From CBDFJH01 sp965198095 (GTDB lineage Bacteria; Latescibacterota; UBA2968; GCA-2709665): a DNA stretch of 64,000 nucleotides. Location of the stretch: contig OZ240239.1 in NCBI GenBank assembly GCA_965198095.1, positions 1,798,001-1,862,000 on the forward strand. Reading direction: 5' to 3'. Positions 1-9,044 of this stretch are shown one piece after another; within the stretch, counting starts at the first letter, position 1, and each line of letters starts with the position of its first letter. Under the pieces are notes generated by a model. It saw only the letters and a list, made by a program, of their open reading frames with translations. It searched no databases and was not told the DNA's origin. A program made the translations under genes and the position numbers.

Positions 1-1
1 C

Positions 2-916
2 GGGGCCAAGTCCGACTCGGCCAATATCCAATCGATTTTTAGCCTGGACAACGTGGTGGCCGTGCAAGACCCGTCCTATCCGGTTTACGTAGACAGCAAT
101 GTGATGGCGGGCCGGACGGGGCGCTACGTGGAGGATCAGTACGAGGGGCTGGTCTACATGTCGTGCACCGAAGAGAACGGATTTTTTCCGGAGCTGCCTG
201 AACGGAAGGTCGACCTGATCTACATCTGCAGCCCGAACAATCCGACCGGTGCGGTGGCAACCCGGGAGGCCCTGGAACGTCTCGTGGCGTTCGCGCGCGC
301 ACACCTTGCCGTCATCCTTTTCGACGCGGCCTACGCGCCTTATATCTCGGACCCGAACCTGCCGAAGAGCATCTACGAAATCCCCGGAGCCAAGCACTGC
401 GCGATCGAGGTGAACAGCTTTTCCAAGATTGCGGGCTTCACGGGCGTCAGGCTGGGCTGGAGCGTGGTTCCGGCCGACCTGGTGGCGGAAGATGCCGAGC
501 CTGGGAAGCTGAGATCGATGTGGGCCCGAAGACAGAATACGGCCTTCAACGGGGCCTCCAACATCGTGCAGGAAGGTGGGCTCGGCGTCCTCACGGAGGC
601 GGGACAGCGTGAGTGCCGGGCGCTCGCAAGCTACTACATGGAGAACGCGAGACTGATTCGACAGGCGCTCGAGGCCTTGGACTTCGAGGTGTTCGGGGGA
701 AGGCACGCACCCTACGTGTGGATGCGGACGCCCCGTGACATGAGTTCGTGGGCGTTCTTCGACAAGCTCTTGAGCGAGGCGCACGTCGTGGGTACGCCCG
801 GGTCCGGGTTCGGTCCGGGCGGGGAAGGTTATTTCAGGCTCAGCGCCTTCGGGCATCGGGAAGATGTGGAGCGGGCGGTCACGTGTATACAGGCGAATCT
901 CAGGTTGTCGCCTTGA
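2..916 (+). CDS. dapL: LL-diaminopimelate aminotransferase, 5' end outside window
   Basis: PLP-dependent class I/II aminotransferase that converts tetrahydrodipicolinate directly to LL-diaminopimelate, for lysine and peptidoglycan synthesis in the cytoplasm. The frame is open from base 2 (GAKSDSANIQ...), so the N-terminus lies upstream of the window; 304 residues are visible of the roughly 400 usual in the family. Diagnostic stretches are VQDPSYPVYVD, ICSPNNPTGAV (cofactor/substrate loop) and the Schiff-base lysine in NSFSKIAGFTGVRLGW, all typical of DapL rather than AspC. The stop at 914-916 is followed 28 bases later by the NHL-repeat gene on the same strand. The family assignment is firm; only the start is missing. 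Confidence 0.93.
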   Translation, partial: GAKSDSANIQSIFSLDNVVAVQDPSYPVYVDSNVMAGRTGRYVEDQYEGLVYMSCTEENGFFPELPERKVDLIYICSPNNPTGAVATREALERLVAFARAHLAVILFDAAYAPYISDPNLPKSIYEIPGAKHCAIEVNSFSKIAGFTGVRLGWSVVPADLVAEDAEPGKLRSMWARRQNTAFNGASNIVQEGGLGVLTEAGQRECRALASYYMENARLIRQALEALDFEVFGGRHAPYVWMRTPRDMSSWAFFDKLLSEAHVVGTPGSGFGPGGEGYFRLSAFGHREDVERAVTCIQANLRLSP

Positions 917-944
917 TCCGAATCGACGTTGAAGGGTGTGCTGA

Positions 945-1892
945 ATGATGGTGCGGGCGCTTCGATTTTCGATCGTACTGTTTCTCGTTCCGGCCGGCCT
1001 GATCGCAAAGGAGGCTGCGCCGCCCCAGGTGGCCCTCCAGTTCGTCGCTTCGTTCGGCCAGGAGGGAAGCGGCGAGCGGCACTTCCATCAGCCCGGGGGG
1101 ATTGCCGTCGGACCGTTCGGCGTGGTTTATGTCGCAGATACGGGCAACGACCGGGTTCAGAAGTTTGATTCGAAAGGAAACTACCTCGCGGAAGTGGGCG
1201 GGTTCGGCTGGGAGGACGCCCAGTTCAACGAGCCGGTCGGCCTGGCCACGGTCCGGGGGATCAAGATCCACGTTGCCGACCGGGGAAACAACCGGATTCA
1301 AATCTTTGGTTCTCACCTCCAGCTCCTGGCGGTCGTGGGGGGTCGGGACGTGGAAAGCCCGCTCCCCCTGGCTTCACTCGGCGGCATCGCCGTATCGCAG
1401 GACGGCGAGATTTATGTGAGTGACACCGACGCCGACCAGGTGATACAGATCAGCACCTACAAGGCCTCGGATCGAACGTTTGGCGGATACGGATACGGTT
1501 CTGGCAGACTGCGCCGACCTCTCGGGATCGCCGTGGGCGAGAACGGGGAGGTCTACGTGTGCGACAGCGAAAACGGGCGCGTCGCCGCGTTCGACGCATT
1601 CGGAAACTTCACGGGGAGTCTGGGTGACGGGTCACTTTCGGAGCCCAGCGGGGTCTGCCTCGGGCCCAAGCAGACGCTCTTCGTCGCGGACACCGGTCAC
1701 CACCGGATCGTGGTGTATGACTTGAAGGGCATGGCCTACGTGGATCGGATCGGGGGCCCCAAGGCAGGGGATGAGCCTCGGACCTTCAAGCATCCAAGGG
1801 GGGTGGCGATGGGTCCCGACGACACGCTCTTCGTATTGGATTCAGGAAACAGTCGCATCCAGATGTTTCGCGTTCTCGTTCTGCGAAAGTGA
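945..1892 (+). CDS. exported NHL-repeat beta-propeller protein
   Basis: A 315-residue protein with an N-terminal signal peptide (about residues 1-21, hydrophobic core SIVLFLVPAGLIA). It is followed by roughly six NHL repeats with the recurring pattern P-x-G-(I/V)-A-V-x(4)-G-x-(V/I)-Y-V-x-D-(T/S)-x-N-x-R-(V/I), for example VYVADTGNDRVQKF and LFVLDSGNSRIQMF. NHL repeats build a beta-propeller used for protein or ligand binding; no catalytic motif is visible. It probably acts in the periplasm or on the surface. It sits between dapL and a large outer-membrane protein gene and is closed by a hairpin terminator at 1920-1954, so it may not be cotranscribed with the barrel genes. The specific role cannot be read from the sequence. 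Confidence 0.85.
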   Translation: MMVRALRFSIVLFLVPAGLIAKEAAPPQVALQFVASFGQEGSGERHFHQPGGIAVGPFGVVYVADTGNDRVQKFDSKGNYLAEVGGFGWEDAQFNEPVGLATVRGIKIHVADRGNNRIQIFGSHLQLLAVVGGRDVESPLPLASLGGIAVSQDGEIYVSDTDADQVIQISTYKASDRTFGGYGYGSGRLRRPLGIAVGENGEVYVCDSENGRVAAFDAFGNFTGSLGDGSLSEPSGVCLGPKQTLFVADTGHHRIVVYDLKGMAYVDRIGGPKAGDEPRTFKHPRGVAMGPDDTLFVLDSGNSRIQMFRVLVLRK

Positions 1893-1919
1893 ATGAAGCG
1901 GGACACGGATTCAGATACC

Positions 1920-1954
1920 GGGATATTCTGCCGAGAGGCAGGTATCCCTTTTTC
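1920..1954 (+). terminator. rho-independent terminator after the NHL gene
   Basis: The hairpin pairs GGGATA (1920-1925) with TATCCC (1943-1948) and CTGCC (1928-1932) with GGCAG (1937-1941), then runs directly into TTTTT (1949-1953). It lies 28 bases after the NHL stop. It also argues that the long open frame beginning at 1889 is not used from its first ATG and that the next gene starts at 2087. Confidence 0.7.
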
Positions 1955-2086
1955 ATTCCACGCCTCCCTGCGTCCGTTTTTCCGAGTCGGCATCGGTCAG
2001 ACGTCGCGAGACTTGCCGCGTGGCAGGCCGCATCGACGTTGACGGGCAGACCCTCTTCCGAGAGATCGGCGCCCGAAGCAGATCCC

Positions 2087-5000
2087 ATGGCACGACGTTC
2101 CCCTGACAGACGCCTCGCGTTCCTGCTTCTGCTCAGCCTGTACGGCGCAGCCTGGGGCGACGTCCGGCCGGAGGCGTCGGTCACGCTGTTCGACGCGGAG
2201 CGCACCTTCAGGGCGGACGGGAGTCGAGGTCCGTATCGCGTTTCCGAACGCCCGATTCTTGTCGGCTCCGAAGCGGTCTGGGTGGCGGGCCGCCGGCAGC
2301 AGCGGGGTCTGGATTACCTGATCGAGGAGGACAAGGCCCTGCTGCGATTCTTCGAGGATCTTGCGAGGGGGACGTCCATCACGGTGAGGTTCCGGCAGCT
2401 TCCTCAGGTGCTGCGCCAGGTTTACCGGCGACGGCAGGACGCCGAGCGGACGATCGAAGCGCGTCGCTCGAACGGCCGCGCCCGCAGCGTCAAACGATAC
2501 CCGGCGAGGAAGACGACGACTCGGAAGGTCGTCGCGGAACCGAGGCTGGAGATCGGCGGGAGCAAGCGCATTCAGGTCTCCATGAGCTCCGATCGGGGTG
2601 CGGAATTGAACCAGTCGCTACGAGTCCAGGTCTCCGGAGAGGTCGCCGAGGGCGTGGAGCTGCTTGCGATGCTCTCCGATAGAACGCTTCCGTTACATGC
2701 CGAGGGCCGCACCAAGAGCCTGCGAGAGATCGATCGGATCCATTTTCAGGTGAGGTCCAGATCGATCAAAGCAGGGCTCGGAGACCAGGATATCGTGTTT
2801 GACGAGACGACGTTCGGACGATATCGGAGACAGCTGCAGGGCGCCAGCATGGCGTTTGCGCTCCCGCACGGGACAGTCAGGGCCTTTGGCGCCGTATCGA
2901 GGGGTCGATCGGTTTCTCGCCGCCTGGCCCCGGTCGAGGGCTATCAGGGCCCCTACCGGCTTTCGGGCGCCGACGCAGGAGACGCCTCCGTTGAGATCGT
3001 GCCCGGATCGGAGCGCGTCTACCTGAACGGACGGAAGCTGAGGCGCGGAGAAGGGCAGGACTATGTGGTGGACTACGAGCGGGGTCTGCTGACCTTTACG
3101 CCCTTCCGTCCGATCTCCCTGGAGTCTCGGATCACGGTGACGTATCAGTACGTGCACGACGGGCATAAGCGCCGGTTGATGGGGCTGCGGAGCGCCCTCG
3201 ACCTGTCCGAGGGGCGGCTTCGGATCGGGACGACGTTCATCAGGGAGTCGGACCTGCCGATCGGGAGCGGGGAAGATCCCGGCCTGCCGTCTCGTCACAA
3301 GGTGACGGTGCTGGACGCCTCTTATGCACCGTTTCGGGGGATGAGGCTGGACGGTGAGGTCGGCTTGAGCGCCGGGCGTCCCGGCGCGCCGGAATCGGGT
3401 GTCCGGGATCGCCGAGGCCGCGCCTTCCGGTTTGGTGCCGACCTCGCTCCCGGGCCGCTGAGCCTGTCGGGGCTGGATGTCGGGCGTGTTCGACTGCGCA
3501 CCGATTACCGACAGGTCGGATCGGGGTTTGCGGCGTTCGATCGAATCGATCCGGTGGAGGTCGAAGGGAAGTGGGGATGGCGCCCGAACGGGGAACGACA
3601 GGGCGAACGGTCTGGAGAGCTGGCCCTGGAATACGTGCCCCGGACCGGGATGAAGATGAACGTGAGCTATGGGCGCAGAGACGGACACGATCCGGCATCG
3701 AGACGGGAGATCGGGTTCGACCTCTCTCGTGCAGGCGCTCCGAGGGTCAGCTATCTGTTTGAAGCGGTCTCGCGAGGGGTGGGAAGGCAGGTTCGCCAAC
3801 GCGGAGAACTCTCCGGAACGATCCGGGGCGTCCGACCTCGCTTTCGCTTTCGATCCGAAACGGCGCTGGGCGAAGCGGTGGCCCACGCGTCGATTTTTTA
3901 TGCCTCATCGCCTGGAGGCTTCGACGTGCCGGAGGGGGTGAAGACCCGGGAGATGAGGTGGGAGGTGAGCACGGGAGACGCCAAAAGATGGTCCTGGACG
4001 ACCGATCTCGGGCTCAAACAGACACGACGATTGCGTGGCGCGTGGCAGGACAGCCTGAAGCGCTGGTCGCTTGTCAACCGGGTCAGTCTGAGGGGTTGGA
4101 AAGACCTTTCCCTGTCGGGATCCTACGGCCGAACCCGATCTCTCACGCCCCGAAGCTCCGATCGCGATACCGACCTGGCCAGCGTCCGCCTGTCCTATGC
4201 CCCCTTTTCCGGCGCACTCTCGCAGCAGGTCAGCTACCGGATATCGACGACCGGTACGCCCAGGCGCAAATCGGTCTTCGTGTTCGTGGGCCGGGGAAAG
4301 GGGCGTTATCTCTGGGAAGACGTGGATGGCGACGGGGTGAAGGACCACGAGGAGTTCGTGCCGGACGCCCACGGCGACTTTGATCCTTACTACGGGTTCG
4401 AAGGCGGGTTTCAACCGGTTCGTGAGGCAGCCCTCGCGCTTCGGTTCGAGGTTGCCGGCCGCCGTCTCTTGAGGTCACCTGGCGCGCCGTGGCAGCGTTT
4501 CCTGTCGGGGCTGTCCGCCGACCTCTCGCTGGAGGCCGCGCGAAAGGTCTTTCCGGGCGCGCGCGGCGCGGCCCCGTGGGACCTGACACGATTCCGAGCA
4601 GGGCCGGAGGTCTTCGACGCGTTCCGGGAACGGCGCGTGAGGCTGTATCTGTTCCGGCATCACCGGCGGGCCTCCTTCCGGATCAGTTCGAGAAGGCGCA
4701 GCGGCCTGGATCGTGGCCTTTCAGAAGACGGGCTGACCCATCTCTCGGAATGGGATGCGCGCGGCCGGCTTCGACTCGGCACGGGCCTCGATCTGGAGAC
4801 CGGTTTCACCGACGGGCGGCGCCGTCGTGAAGGGACGGGACCGTTTGCCTACGGGATCGAATCGAGGGGCGTTTCCGTGCTGGGGCAATGGCGGATTGAC
4901 CGGGGGTGGCGGACCGGCCTGCGCCTGGGGATGGGGTGGGACGAGGAAGATGTCCGGGGATTGAAGGCGCAGGTCTTTTCCCTGGGGCCGGAGCTCCAGC

Positions 5001-5248
5001 GGGCGCTGCCGGGAAGAGGCAGGGTCCGGGGGCGCCTGAACTGGGTGCGCGTCTCCAGCTCGGAACCGATGCCCCTCTTCCTGCAGCTGGCCCAAGGAAA
5101 TCGGCAGGGACAGAACGTGGTCTGGCGTCTCGGCCTGGACTACCGGCTGGCGAGGTATCTGACGGCATTCGCCACCTACGACGGTCGGGTGCGGCCGGAG
5201 CGTCCGGCGATCCACACCGGCCGCGTTGAAATGCGGGCCACGTTCTGA
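2087..5248 (+). CDS. large outer-membrane beta-barrel protein with SprA-like beta modules
   Basis: 1053 residues from the ATG at 2087, chosen because it begins a clean signal peptide (MARRSPDRRLAFLLLLSLYG, cleavage near AWG-D) and lies beyond a terminator; the frame is open back to 1889. The N-terminal half carries two modules of the form G-P-Y-R-(V/L)-S...V-x-L-N-G-R-x-L-x-R-G-x-D-Y-x-(V/I)-(D/E)...L-x-F, the same style as modules in the SprA-like protein of this window. The rest is alternating amphipathic strands ending in MRATF, an outer-membrane beta-signal. An EF-hand-like calcium loop, DVDGDGVKDHEEF, lies in the second half. It is followed 50 bases later by an Omp85-type gene, suggesting joint function in outer-membrane assembly or secretion. 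No named family was recognised; the function is inferred only as an outer-membrane protein. Confidence 0.75.
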   Translation: MARRSPDRRLAFLLLLSLYGAAWGDVRPEASVTLFDAERTFRADGSRGPYRVSERPILVGSEAVWVAGRRQQRGLDYLIEEDKALLRFFEDLARGTSITVRFRQLPQVLRQVYRRRQDAERTIEARRSNGRARSVKRYPARKTTTRKVVAEPRLEIGGSKRIQVSMSSDRGAELNQSLRVQVSGEVAEGVELLAMLSDRTLPLHAEGRTKSLREIDRIHFQVRSRSIKAGLGDQDIVFDETTFGRYRRQLQGASMAFALPHGTVRAFGAVSRGRSVSRRLAPVEGYQGPYRLSGADAGDASVEIVPGSERVYLNGRKLRRGEGQDYVVDYERGLLTFTPFRPISLESRITVTYQYVHDGHKRRLMGLRSALDLSEGRLRIGTTFIRESDLPIGSGEDPGLPSRHKVTVLDASYAPFRGMRLDGEVGLSAGRPGAPESGVRDRRGRAFRFGADLAPGPLSLSGLDVGRVRLRTDYRQVGSGFAAFDRIDPVEVEGKWGWRPNGERQGERSGELALEYVPRTGMKMNVSYGRRDGHDPASRREIGFDLSRAGAPRVSYLFEAVSRGVGRQVRQRGELSGTIRGVRPRFRFRSETALGEAVAHASIFYASSPGGFDVPEGVKTREMRWEVSTGDAKRWSWTTDLGLKQTRRLRGAWQDSLKRWSLVNRVSLRGWKDLSLSGSYGRTRSLTPRSSDRDTDLASVRLSYAPFSGALSQQVSYRISTTGTPRRKSVFVFVGRGKGRYLWEDVDGDGVKDHEEFVPDAHGDFDPYYGFEGGFQPVREAALALRFEVAGRRLLRSPGAPWQRFLSGLSADLSLEAARKVFPGARGAAPWDLTRFRAGPEVFDAFRERRVRLYLFRHHRRASFRISSRRRSGLDRGLSEDGLTHLSEWDARGRLRLGTGLDLETGFTDGRRRREGTGPFAYGIESRGVSVLGQWRIDRGWRTGLRLGMGWDEEDVRGLKAQVFSLGPELQRALPGRGRVRGRLNWVRVSSSEPMPLFLQLAQGNRQGQNVVWRLGLDYRLARYLTAFATYDGRVRPERPAIHTGRVEMRATF

Positions 5249-5298
5249 GCGCACGGATCGACCTTGGGAGATGGGCCGATTCGCGGACCCACAAGATA

Positions 5299-7053
5299 AT
5301 GAAACGGATCGCACGATACACGATGCAGCGAAAGATGGTCCTGACCCTCTGCGGTCTCGGCTTCGGGCTCGCCTGGAATGCGACCCCGATTTTCGGGCAG
5401 CCTCCCGCCCGGGCGGAAATTCTGTGTTGCGTGCGGGTTGAGGGGGCGCACAGGATGTCCGAGGATCGCGTGAAGGACTGGCTGCTGACCCGGCCGGGAG
5501 CCGCGTTGAACAGGCGGGTGCTGGAGCAGGATCTGGATCGGATCCTGAATGGCTATCGATCGGCGGGCTACTGGCAGGTGTCGATTCAGCGTCCGGAGGT
5601 CAAGCTTTCGGGAGGCCGAACCTCGGTCGTCTTCAGGGTTCGCGAGGGGGAGCCGACGCGGATCGCGTCGGTCGACCTGATTGGAAACCGTCAGGTCGCA
5701 CGTGACGCGTTGATGGACGTGATGCGCACCCGACCCGGTATGCGGCTCCAGCAGAATCGTCTTGAAGTGGACCTGGAGGCGATTCTGAATCTGTACGAAC
5801 AGCGAGGCTACCCCTATTGCGTACTGCGCCCGGACGTGTCCGTCAGGCCCGGGAGCGACGTGACGCACGTGCGCGTCGCGATTGAAGAGGGCCCGTTCGT
5901 GCGGATCGACACGATTCTCTTCGCGGGGAATCACACCACGAAGGGAGAAGTTCTCGAACGCGAGACGAGGCTTCGGTTGGGCGAGTCCTACGACCAGCGA
6001 CGCGTAGATCGGGCGGTGCAGAACCTGCGGAGGCTGCCCTACCTCCTGGCCGTAGAGCCGCCGCGATTGGACCGCGTCTCCTTTCCGGGTCGAACGGCGC
6101 TGGTCGTGGACGTCCGAGAGCACGGCGCGGGCCGGGTGGAAGGCGGTCTGGGGTATGCGCCTGACCCCCGGGGCGCGAGCCACGGACTGATGGGTCAGTT
6201 CGCAATCGACTTCCCCAGCTTCCTGGGGACCGGCCGGGGGATTCACGCCTCGTGGGGGCGTCGAGGTCCGGAGGCCTCGGACTTGGCGCTGCGGTATCGT
6301 GAGCCGTGGGCGTTCGGCTATCCCGTCTCGGGCGCGTTCCGTCTCCAGGTGCGAGAGCGTGCCGGCTACGTGGAAAACGAACTGGGCGGCTCGGCCACGT
6401 TTTCGGCCACCCCGGCCCTCAGCGTCCGGATGGGGCTCCGCCGGGAGCGTGTCAAGCCTGGCCCGAGTGAACTTCCGGGCGAGATCGGGAGCCGGCTCTG
6501 GGGCGTCGAAGCGGGCGTGCGATACGACACTCGCGACGATCTGTGGAACCCGAGGTCGGGCGTCCTCTACGTCGGGACGTTCAACTGGGGTATGGCCAGA
6601 AAGGGCGAAGACAGAAGATTGCGCCGAGAATACGCCGTTGCGCTGGCGCACGTTCTGCCCACGGGCCGGCGGTCCGTCACGGCGGTCTCGATTCAGACGC
6701 GAGGCGTGATGCAGGGCGGCGGCGTGCCTCCCGAGGCGCGTCTGCCCCTGGGGGGCAGCGCGACGGTCCGCGGCTACCGCGAGGAGGCCTTCCTGGCGAC
6801 ACAGGCCTCGTGGATGAATCTGGAGTGGCGCCTGCTCCTGGGACGGCGTTCCCGCGCGTTTCTCTTCTGCGACCTGGGCGTCCTGCGGGAGCCGGGGTCA
6901 GACGGAGATGCCGCGTGGATCTTCCCCGTTGGATACGGGGCGGGCGTTCGGGTCGAGAGCCGGATGGGCGTGATCGGGCTTGACTACGGCCTCTCCAGAG
7001 AAGAACGCCCGGGCCAGGGAAAGGTGCATCTGCGCGTGGCGAACGCATTCTGA
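5299..7053 (+). CDS. Omp85/BamA-TamA family outer-membrane assembly protein
   Basis: 584 residues: signal peptide (about 1-34), POTRA domains (about 38-265) and a C-terminal surface-antigen beta-barrel. The POTRA repeats are recognisable from VEGAHRMSEDRVKDWL, IGNRQVARDALMDVM and FAGNHTTKGEVLERETRL, each beginning with beta-x-G-(N/A)-(R/H). The barrel contains the family hallmark GGSATVRGYREEAF (the loop-6 VRGY motif) and ends in phenylalanine. The family inserts or translocates beta-barrel proteins in the outer membrane. It is shorter than a five-POTRA BamA (about 800 residues), so it is more likely TamA-like or an accessory Omp85 dedicated to the adjacent barrel at 2087-5248. A second ATG at 5323 is a possible start. 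Confidence 0.85.
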   Translation: MKRIARYTMQRKMVLTLCGLGFGLAWNATPIFGQPPARAEILCCVRVEGAHRMSEDRVKDWLLTRPGAALNRRVLEQDLDRILNGYRSAGYWQVSIQRPEVKLSGGRTSVVFRVREGEPTRIASVDLIGNRQVARDALMDVMRTRPGMRLQQNRLEVDLEAILNLYEQRGYPYCVLRPDVSVRPGSDVTHVRVAIEEGPFVRIDTILFAGNHTTKGEVLERETRLRLGESYDQRRVDRAVQNLRRLPYLLAVEPPRLDRVSFPGRTALVVDVREHGAGRVEGGLGYAPDPRGASHGLMGQFAIDFPSFLGTGRGIHASWGRRGPEASDLALRYREPWAFGYPVSGAFRLQVRERAGYVENELGGSATFSATPALSVRMGLRRERVKPGPSELPGEIGSRLWGVEAGVRYDTRDDLWNPRSGVLYVGTFNWGMARKGEDRRLRREYAVALAHVLPTGRRSVTAVSIQTRGVMQGGGVPPEARLPLGGSATVRGYREEAFLATQASWMNLEWRLLLGRRSRAFLFCDLGVLREPGSDGDAAWIFPVGYGAGVRVESRMGVIGLDYGLSREERPGQGKVHLRVANAF

Positions 7054-7323
7054 AAGGCGTGCGTCCCGGCGCTCCACGTCGGCGGGGATGACGCAGTTGC
7101 CGGCCGCTTCGCAAGCTTCCTTCACGACGCGCCTCCATGCATCGGACGCGGCGCTGATCACGTCCCGGCCCCGTGCGCTCCGTTTCGGCTGTCTGAGCGG
7201 GGTCCTGCGCGTTCCGGGCTCCGACCCTCCGAATTTCTCCTACGATAACCTCTCCGGGGAATTGTCTGCGGGCCGTCGAGGACGCAGGGTCCGCGTGCCG
7301 GGGATGGGTCGTTGAAGCGTCTG

Positions 7324-8052
7324 CTATCGTTTCGCAACCCGCTCGGCGATCGCGTCGATCATGCGCCTGCTTTCCGCCCGAGCTTCGGCCAGACCCTCCG
7401 GCGTCACCGATCCGCCCGTGGCGTAGTTGAGCACGACGGCTTCAGCCGCGGCGTACGGCTCCAGAACGTGGGCCAGGTCCGAGGCGATGTCGTTCGGGAT
7501 CGTGGTGACCCCGTTCCAGTCGCCGTGGATCAGATCACCGGGGAAGACGGCGGTGCCGCCGACGCGAACCTGGACGTTGATCTCCAGGGTGTGGGAATAG
7601 GCGTGGGCGCAGATGGCGCCGTTGCTGAAGGTGGGAAACCCGATCGCCCGGACCTGTTCCAGGTCTCGCGCGGCGCCGCTGGTCACGAGGCCGACCGCCC
7701 CGAAGGCCTGGAAGCAGGTGCACATGACGTCGCCGAACGTGGCGGCAACCGGAGGGTCGTCCAGGTCTTGATAGACCACGACCACCGGGCCGGGCAGGTC
7801 CTGGAAGGTTGCGACTTGCTTGTCGATCGTGGCGTAGACGTCACCCTCCCGGGACGGCACGTCGGACCGGTAGGTGGCCGTAGTCGCGTAGCCGACCATC
7901 GGCGGCATTTCCGGGAAGTTGCACTTGATGCGGCTGTCCATGTAGCCGGTGTTCTGGGGGCGGACCTTGAAGCATTCAATGGCGTTGCAGACCGTGGGCG
8001 TGTCGTATTTGCGAAGCAGGTCGAGGTCTTCCTTGGAGAGGCCGGTAGCCAT
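7324..8052 (-). CDS. RraA-like / HMG-CHA aldolase family protein
   Basis: 242 residues. The family fold is shown by GLVTSGAARDLEQVRAIGFP (the arginine-aspartate pair at about 129-130 binds substrate and metal in HMG/CHA aldolases) and the downstream GDLIHGDWNGVTTIP, matching the family GD-x(2)-D-x(2)-G-V signature. Family members are class II pyruvate aldolases or oxaloacetate decarboxylases acting on 4-hydroxy-4-methyl-2-oxoglutarate-type acids; some only regulate RNase E. AAAGGAG precedes the ATG. It lies downstream of two tandem dioxygenase genes on the same strand, suggesting a small-molecule catabolic cluster. The substrate is unknown. Confidence 0.82.
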   Translation of the reverse strand: MATGLSKEDLDLLRKYDTPTVCNAIECFKVRPQNTGYMDSRIKCNFPEMPPMVGYATTATYRSDVPSREGDVYATIDKQVATFQDLPGPVVVVYQDLDDPPVAATFGDVMCTCFQAFGAVGLVTSGAARDLEQVRAIGFPTFSNGAICAHAYSHTLEINVQVRVGGTAVFPGDLIHGDWNGVTTIPNDIASDLAHVLEPYAAAEAVVLNYATGGSVTPEGLAEARAESRRMIDAIAERVAKR

Positions 8053-8196
8053 GTGTTGCTCCTTTCCGGGTGAGATGATCTTACGATGGGGCGGATGCGC
8101 GTCTCTTGGAGCGCATCGTCTCGTTAAGCGGAACTCGCCTGATGAGCCGGATCTTATGAGATGCCTGTCCGGCCTTTCGCGGTCTGCCGTCCGTCG

Positions 8197-9036
8197 TCAG
8201 GTTCTCTCCCATCGACTGGGGTCGATGCCCGGCGCCACGCTTTTCATGTCTGCCGGTTTGTGGCCGCCGTCGAAGACCCACTCGCGGGTGTTGCGGTCCT
8301 GGAAGAAGGGTTTCACGGCGTCGGGGAGCGCAGCCAGTTTTTCCGGATCCCACGGCTCGACTTCACGCAGGGGTCCAGCCCAGCCCGGACGGTAGGCGAT
8401 GGCGAGCATGGCGCGGGGTTGGTCGCCGACGTTGGGGAAGTTGCCGTGGAAGACCCTGTGGTTGATGAAGCAGGCGCCGCCGGCCTTTGCGGTGACCATC
8501 AGCGCTTCGGGATGATCCTCGAACCGCCGGTAGGGATTGGCGTCGGCGTGGAAGGAGAGGTGGGAGCGGGGAATCACGCGGAACGGGGAGATTTCCGGCG
8601 TGAGGTCGTCCAGGTAGTAGAGGACGCGTACCATCGCGGGCACGCTGCCGAGGTAGCCGAAGATCTCGGAGCCGTAGGGCTGTCCGTCGGTGTGGAGGCT
8701 GATGCCGGGGTGCCCGGGCTCGGAGCGGGCGTAGTTGTAGTGCGAGAAGACGATCGTGTCGCCGAAGAGCTCGCGGAGGAAGGCGATCGTGGGTGGATAG
8801 GCGATGAGGTCGGTGAGCGCCCCGCCGAGCCACTGGAGGTCGCGCGCGCCCCGCTGACGCACGCTGTAGTCGGTATGGCGGGTCTCCAGGCTGTCCGTGA
8901 TCGACTTCAACCGGGCGAGATGATCGGGCGGGAGCAGGTCGGGAATGACGACGTAGCCCTCGACTTCGAGCTGGCGGATGCGCTCGCCGAGGGTGAGCCT
9001 GGACCAGTCGCGGTCGTCGATTTTGGGTGATGGCAT
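8197..9036 (-). CDS. phytanoyl-CoA dioxygenase (PhyH) family protein, copy 1
   Basis: 279 residues from the ATG at 9036, which has AGGAG about 8 bases upstream; the frame is open to an ATG at 9060. It belongs to the non-haem iron, 2-oxoglutarate-dependent PhyH fold: the facial triad is H-x-D in SLHTDGQPYGS plus the distal histidine in HRVFHGNFPN, and YRPGWAG is the expected 2-oxoglutarate-binding arginine region. PhyH members hydroxylate small organic substrates. It begins 8 bases after the stop of a paralogue with the same N-terminus (IDDRDWSRLTLGERIRQ) and HTDGQP core, so the pair arose by tandem duplication. The substrate is unknown. Confidence 0.85.
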   Translation of the reverse strand: MPSPKIDDRDWSRLTLGERIRQLEVEGYVVIPDLLPPDHLARLKSITDSLETRHTDYSVRQRGARDLQWLGGALTDLIAYPPTIAFLRELFGDTIVFSHYNYARSEPGHPGISLHTDGQPYGSEIFGYLGSVPAMVRVLYYLDDLTPEISPFRVIPRSHLSFHADANPYRRFEDHPEALMVTAKAGGACFINHRVFHGNFPNVGDQPRAMLAIAYRPGWAGPLREVEPWDPEKLAALPDAVKPFFQDRNTREWVFDGGHKPADMKSVAPGIDPSRWERT

Positions 9037-9044
9037 ACGGGCTC

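Noticed and set aside
1889..2086. N-terminal extension of the 1053-residue outer-membrane protein from ATG 1889
   Set aside because: It contains a terminator hairpin, overlaps the NHL stop, and would bury the signal peptide 66 residues inside the protein.
6898..7161. Minus-strand frame after the Omp85 gene with a segment SDAWRRVVKEACEAAG
   Set aside because: It briefly recalls an RsmE-like helix, but most of the frame is antisense to the barrel and no methyltransferase motif follows.
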